Assembly: GCA_965227875.1 (NCBI GenBank)
Contig: OZ245783.1
Coordinates: 3,472,001 to 3,536,000 of the forward strand
Origin: G965227875 sp965227875
Lineage (GTDB): Bacteria > Pseudomonadota > Alphaproteobacteria > Rhizobiales > JAJFHC01
Length of the DNA: 64,000 bases
Reading direction: 5' to 3'
Every line of letters starts with the position of its first letter. The stretch's first letter is position 1. Below the pieces are notes generated by a model, which searched no databases, was not told the origin of the DNA, and worked only from the letters and a program-made list of their open reading frames with translations. This document shows positions 60,912 through 64,000 of the stretch, one piece after another. Both the position numbers and the translations under genes were made by a program.

Positions 60912-62654
60912 TCAGAAGATTTCCGGTTCGCTGATCGCGGCGTCCTTGCGGGTTTCGAGGAAGTCGAAGTCGCATCCCCGGTCCGCCTGTGACACGTGGC
61001 GCGCAAACAGGGCCCCGTATCCGCGCGGGTAGCGAGGCTCGGGTGCCTGCCACGCCTCACGACGCCTTTCGAGTTCCTCAGGGGCGACCTTCATGTCGAT
61101 ACGACGTTTTTCAACGTCCACGGCCACGATGTCTCCCGTCTTGAGCAGCGACAGAGGACCGCCGACATGCGCTTCCGGCGCGACATGGAGGATACAGGCC
61201 CCGTAGGACGTGCCGCTCATGCGTGCATCGGAAACCCGGATCATGTCGCGCACCCCTTCGCGAAGCAGCTTCACCGGGATCGGGAGCATGCCCCACTCCG
61301 GCATGCCGGGTCCGCCCTGAGGCCCGGCATTGCGCAGCACGAGCACGTCGCGGGGTGTGACGTCGAGATCGGGATCTTCGACGGCCTTCTTCATCTCCGG
61401 ATAGGAGTCGAAGACCAGGGCCCGACCCTCGTTGGAGAGAAGCTCCGGGGCGCATGCGGACGGCTTGATGACGCACCCGTTCGGTGCGAGATTGCCTCTC
61501 AGAACCGCGAGCGCACCCTCGTGGTAGACCGGGTTCGAGAGAGGTCTGATGACGTCCTCGTCATTGACGCGGGCGCCCGTCAATGTCTCGCCCAGGGTCA
61601 GACCGGAAACGGTTCGTGTGTCGAGCGCCAGAACGCTTTCAAGCTGTTTCATCAGTCCCTGGAGTCCGCCCGCGTAGTAGAAGTCCTCCATGAGATAGCG
61701 CTGTCCGCTCGGCCGGATATTCGCAAGAACCGGCGTGCGCCGTGCGACCTCGTCGAGCTGGTCCAGGGTAAGGTCGATTCCGGCCCGCCGCGCCATTGCG
61801 ATGAGGTGGATCACGGCGTTCGTCGAACAGCCCGAGGCCATGGCGATGACGGCGGCGTTGTGGAAGGCGGAGGAGCTCAGGATTTCGTCCGGCGTGAGAT
61901 CCTCCCAAACCATTTCGACGATCCGGCGTCCGCAGGCTGCGGCCATCCGGCCGTGGCCGGCATCGGCGGCAGGGATCGAGCTGGCGCCGGGCAGGGTCAG
62001 GCCGATCGCTTCGGCGATCGCGGTCATGGTGCTGGCGGTCCCCATCGTCATGCAGTGACCATGGGAGCGGGCGATGCCCGCTTCGATGGCGGTCCACTCC
62101 GCTTCGTCGAGGTTTCCGGCGCGGCGTTCATCCCAGAACTTCCAGGCGTCGGACCCGGACCCGAGCTGCTGGCCGCGATAGTTGCCGCGCAGCATGGGGC
62201 CGGCCGGCAGGAAAATTGCGGGCAGACCGGCGCTTATGGCGCCCATGATCAGGGCCGGAGTCGTCTTGTCGCAGCCGCCCATGAGCACGGCCCCGTCGAC
62301 GGGATGGGATCGCAGGAGTTCCTCGGTCTCCATGGCCAGCATGTTGCGATAGAGCATGGTCGTGGGCTTCACGAGGCTTTCCGACAATGAAAGTGCAGGA
62401 AGCTCCATCGCCATTCCGCCGGCCTGCAGGATACCCCGCCTTGTCTCCTCGGCGCGCTCGCGGAAGTGCATGTGACAGGGCTGTGCCTCTGACCAGGTGT
62501 TGATGATGGCAATGACTGGCCGGCCTTCCCAATCCTCGCGGGCGAGACCCATCTGCATCATCCGTGAGCGGTGACCGAACGATCTCAGGTCGTCGGCCGC
62601 GAACCATCGCGCGCTCCTGAACTGCGAGGGATCCCTGGATTTTTCGCCGGCCAA
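60912..62654 (-). CDS. IlvD/Edd family dehydratase (sugar-acid type)
   Basis: 580 aa. Cysteines for the iron-sulfur cluster are visible: C60 (AQPCHMHF), C128 (MGGCDKTTPA) and C201 (GHCMTMGTASTM), with PKTxxM-like segments and the GLTLPGASSIPA / SGCSTNAVIH motifs. Sequence details resemble L-arabinonate or D-xylonate dehydratases more than dihydroxyacid dehydratase. Starts with TTG at 62654 preceded by GGGAG. Diverges from the TRAP receptor gene, so sugar-acid uptake by TRAP and dehydration by this enzyme may be co-regulated. Confidence 0.88.
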   Translation of the reverse strand: MAGEKSRDPSQFRSARWFAADDLRSFGHRSRMMQMGLAREDWEGRPVIAIINTWSEAQPCHMHFRERAEETRRGILQAGGMAMELPALSLSESLVKPTTMLYRNMLAMETEELLRSHPVDGAVLMGGCDKTTPALIMGAISAGLPAIFLPAGPMLRGNYRGQQLGSGSDAWKFWDERRAGNLDEAEWTAIEAGIARSHGHCMTMGTASTMTAIAEAIGLTLPGASSIPAADAGHGRMAAACGRRIVEMVWEDLTPDEILSSSAFHNAAVIAMASGCSTNAVIHLIAMARRAGIDLTLDQLDEVARRTPVLANIRPSGQRYLMEDFYYAGGLQGLMKQLESVLALDTRTVSGLTLGETLTGARVNDEDVIRPLSNPVYHEGALAVLRGNLAPNGCVIKPSACAPELLSNEGRALVFDSYPEMKKAVEDPDLDVTPRDVLVLRNAGPQGGPGMPEWGMLPIPVKLLREGVRDMIRVSDARMSGTSYGACILHVAPEAHVGGPLSLLKTGDIVAVDVEKRRIDMKVAPEELERRREAWQAPEPRYPRGYGALFARHVSQADRGCDFDFLETRKDAAISEPEIF

Positions 62655-62809
62655 CTGCTGCTCCCGCTCTTCGGTTCTTGGTGTGCCTTGCCTCCGTATG
62701 GAGGACGGATCGCTGAATTGAATTGACAGGGCAGTATTTCCTTATTTAGGTTTTCAGTGCAATTAAAATATTAGTTTGGTCCATTGAGACCTATCGAGGG
62801 AGAAGAAAC
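62655..62809. promoter_or_regulatory. Divergent AT-rich promoter region between the dehydratase and TRAP genes
   Basis: 155 bp, clearly more AT-rich than its surroundings in the second half. A TTGACA-like hexamer lies at 62723-62728 but no -10 box at proper spacing follows it. A shared operator for the divergent sugar-acid genes is plausible but no regulator gene is in view. Confidence 0.4.
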
Positions 62810-63790
62810 ATGATGATGAATTTCAGGCGATTGGCGTTCGGGGCGGCCGTGGTGGCCGGTCTAGGGCTTGCCACCGGGGCGCTTGCGGAGACCACACTGC
62901 GGATCGGGACGGTTCTCGCGCCCAACGACCCGATGGGGCAGGGCCTCGACAGGTTCGCAGCTGCAGTTAAGGAAGCCACTGGCGGCGAGGTGGTCGTCGA
63001 GGTCTTCCACAACTCGCAACTCGGCGATACCACCGAGATGCTCGACCAGGCCCGCGCGGGAGCCAACGTCGGTACGGTCACGGACGTGGCACGGCTGTCG
63101 AGCTTCGTGCCGTCGCTCGCCATCATGTCGGCACCGTTTCTGTTCGACACCTACGAGCAGGCCGACAAGTTCGCCCTGTCGAAAGAGTATCTGGGGTGGG
63201 GAGACGAACTGAAGGAGAAGGCCGGCCTCGTCATGCTGGCGTCCAACTGGTACCAGGGCGCCCGCCATGCCCTGACGCAGAAGCCCGTCGCCAAGCCCGC
63301 CGACCTGAGCGGCGTCAAGATGCGCACGATCGGCGCACCTGTGTGGATCGAGACCATCCGCGCCATGGGGGCCGAACCAACGCCGATTGCCTGGGGCGAG
63401 GTCTATTCCGCGCTCCAGCTCGGAACCATCGACGCCGCCGAAGCGCAACCGACCGCGATATGGGGCGCGAAGCTCTACGAGGTCATCAAGCACGTCAACA
63501 AGACGGGGCACATCCAACTGGTGACCGCGCTCGTTGTGTCGGCGGCGTCGTGGGACCAGATTTCGCCTGAGCATCAGAAGATCGTCCGCGACCTCGCGGT
63601 CGAGAACGGCCGCTATGCCTCCGGGCTGACCATCGAGCTTGGGGAGAAGGCGCTCAAGGATGTCGCGGCTACCGGCGTTGGTGTCCATGACGTCGATCTC
63701 GCGCCTTTCAAGACCGCGGTGAAGTCGGTATACGAGAAGCTCGATCTCACGAGTGAAGCGGCGATCGTCAACAAGGTGCTTGGCCGCTAG
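62810..63790 (+). CDS. TRAP transporter periplasmic receptor (DctP family)
   Basis: 326 aa with a signal peptide (about 1-26, GALA-ETTL). DctP fold features: LRIGTVLAPNDPMGQGLDRFA, the NSQLGDTTEMLDQARAG segment, NWYQGARHALTQKPVAKPADLSGVKMRTIGAP with the conserved Arg for the carboxylate, and IDAAEAQPTAIW. GAGGGAGA precedes the ATG. Captures an organic acid for the DctQ/DctM membrane pair that starts immediately downstream. Divergent from an IlvD/Edd dehydratase, so a sugar acid is the likely ligand. Confidence 0.92.
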   Translation: MMMNFRRLAFGAAVVAGLGLATGALAETTLRIGTVLAPNDPMGQGLDRFAAAVKEATGGEVVVEVFHNSQLGDTTEMLDQARAGANVGTVTDVARLSSFVPSLAIMSAPFLFDTYEQADKFALSKEYLGWGDELKEKAGLVMLASNWYQGARHALTQKPVAKPADLSGVKMRTIGAPVWIETIRAMGAEPTPIAWGEVYSALQLGTIDAAEAQPTAIWGAKLYEVIKHVNKTGHIQLVTALVVSAASWDQISPEHQKIVRDLAVENGRYASGLTIELGEKALKDVAATGVGVHDVDLAPFKTAVKSVYEKLDLTSEAAIVNKVLGR

Positions 63791-63864
63791 ATCGGCCACG
63801 CCGAAATACCTGTGAGGGCGCGGGCAGGGAGCCTGCGTCCTCGGTCCGGCCGGGTTCCGCCACC

Positions 63865-64000
63865 ATGTTCCAGAAAATTGAATTCGCCTGCGCCTGCCTT
63901 CTGCTGGCAAGCATCGTCGCGCTCGTGGGCATAGCCTCGGTTTCGCGTGCTGCGGGCCAGCCGATCATCTGGTCGGTGGAAATCGCCCAACTTCTCTTCG
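63865..64000 (+). CDS. TRAP transporter small permease (DctQ family), 3' end beyond window
   Basis: The visible first 45 codons encode MFQKIEFACACLLL followed by a hydrophobic helix and IIWSVEIAQLLF, matching the start of DctQ small permeases (the W...E...LF helix of that family). It lies 74 bp after the receptor gene, the usual gene order. The DctM large permease should follow outside the window. Start codon choice is tentative. Confidence 0.75.
   Translation, partial: MFQKIEFACACLLLASIVALVGIASVSRAAGQPIIWSVEIAQLLF

Noticed and set aside
62723..62748. TTGACA with a TATTTA as a sigma-70 promoter for the TRAP operon
   Set aside because: The spacer is only 14 bp, too short for a confident call.

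Overview
A 64-kb, GC-rich, gene-dense chromosomal segment of an alphaproteobacterium. Three things suggest this: very high GC at third codon positions, many ATGA/TGATG gene overlaps, and the gene content (DctB/DctD, TAXI and TRAP receptors, NnrU, DUF1989, an aryl-CoA ligase and a plant-type DAHP synthase). The look is that of a metabolically versatile Rhodospirillales/Rhizobiales-like heterotroph. The genus cannot be fixed from this window. I saw no insertion sequence, integrase, phage gene, CRISPR array or rRNA. One tRNA gene, tRNA-Val(CAC), is present at 38.5-38.6 kb.

Layout. 0-2.2 kb (minus): an aryl-CoA ligase, cut by the window edge, translationally coupled to an Old-Yellow-Enzyme-type oxidoreductase. 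2.35-5.5 kb: a DctB-like kinase and a DctD-like regulator whose AAA+ domain has lost its key motifs. 5.9-10.9 kb: a complete branched-chain amino-acid/amide ABC transporter (binding protein, two permeases, two ATPases). 10.9-15.9 kb: a secreted DUF922 protein, L-serine dehydratase, and an M20 peptidase / thioesterase / enoyl-CoA hydratase operon. 16.2-20.5 kb: a dipeptide-type ABC transporter with a fused double ATPase and no binding protein, then a GST. 20.5-24.2 kb (minus): a degenerate nuclease-like protein, an unusual cysteine-rich CNPC-repeat protein ending in a P460-like c-haem domain, and a ThDP enzyme.

24.4-29.4 kb: lytic transglycosylase, NIPSNAP protein and Gfo/Idh oxidoreductase (plus), facing a HisA paralogue, a D-cysteine desulfhydrase/ACC deaminase-type enzyme and a TauE/SafE exporter (minus). 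29.5-33.5 kb: a CheY-like regulator, NnrU, a DUF454 protein and two adjacent orphan receptors (TctC type, TAXI type). 33.7-38.6 kb: a secreted caspase-like/Sel1 protein, small envelope proteins, an OmpA-type protein, and a lower-GC patch with a PAN-domain protein beside the tRNA.

38.7-53.8 kb: mixed metabolism: MFS, phosphoglycolate phosphatase, LysE, a non-canonical proline-racemase homologue, a DUF2817 peptidase, semialdehyde dehydrogenase, ribose-5-phosphate isomerase, glutathione reductase, HpaI aldolase, an Ldh-type dehydrogenase, DUF1989 and a YbdK-type ligase. 54.1-64 kb: class II DAHP synthase with a strong terminator, a LigB-type dioxygenase, NAD synthetase, a trimethylamine-dehydrogenase homologue, an IlvD/Edd dehydratase and the start of a TRAP transporter operon.

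The overall theme is uptake and breakdown of organic acids, amino acids, amines and small aromatics, with thiol/redox functions alongside. The most unusual items are the CNPC-repeat/P460 protein, the ATPase-dead DctD homologue, the caspase-Sel1 protein with a peptidoglycan-binding tail, and several enzymes with substituted catalytic residues (HisA paralogue, proline-racemase homologue, TMADH homologue, nuclease-like protein).
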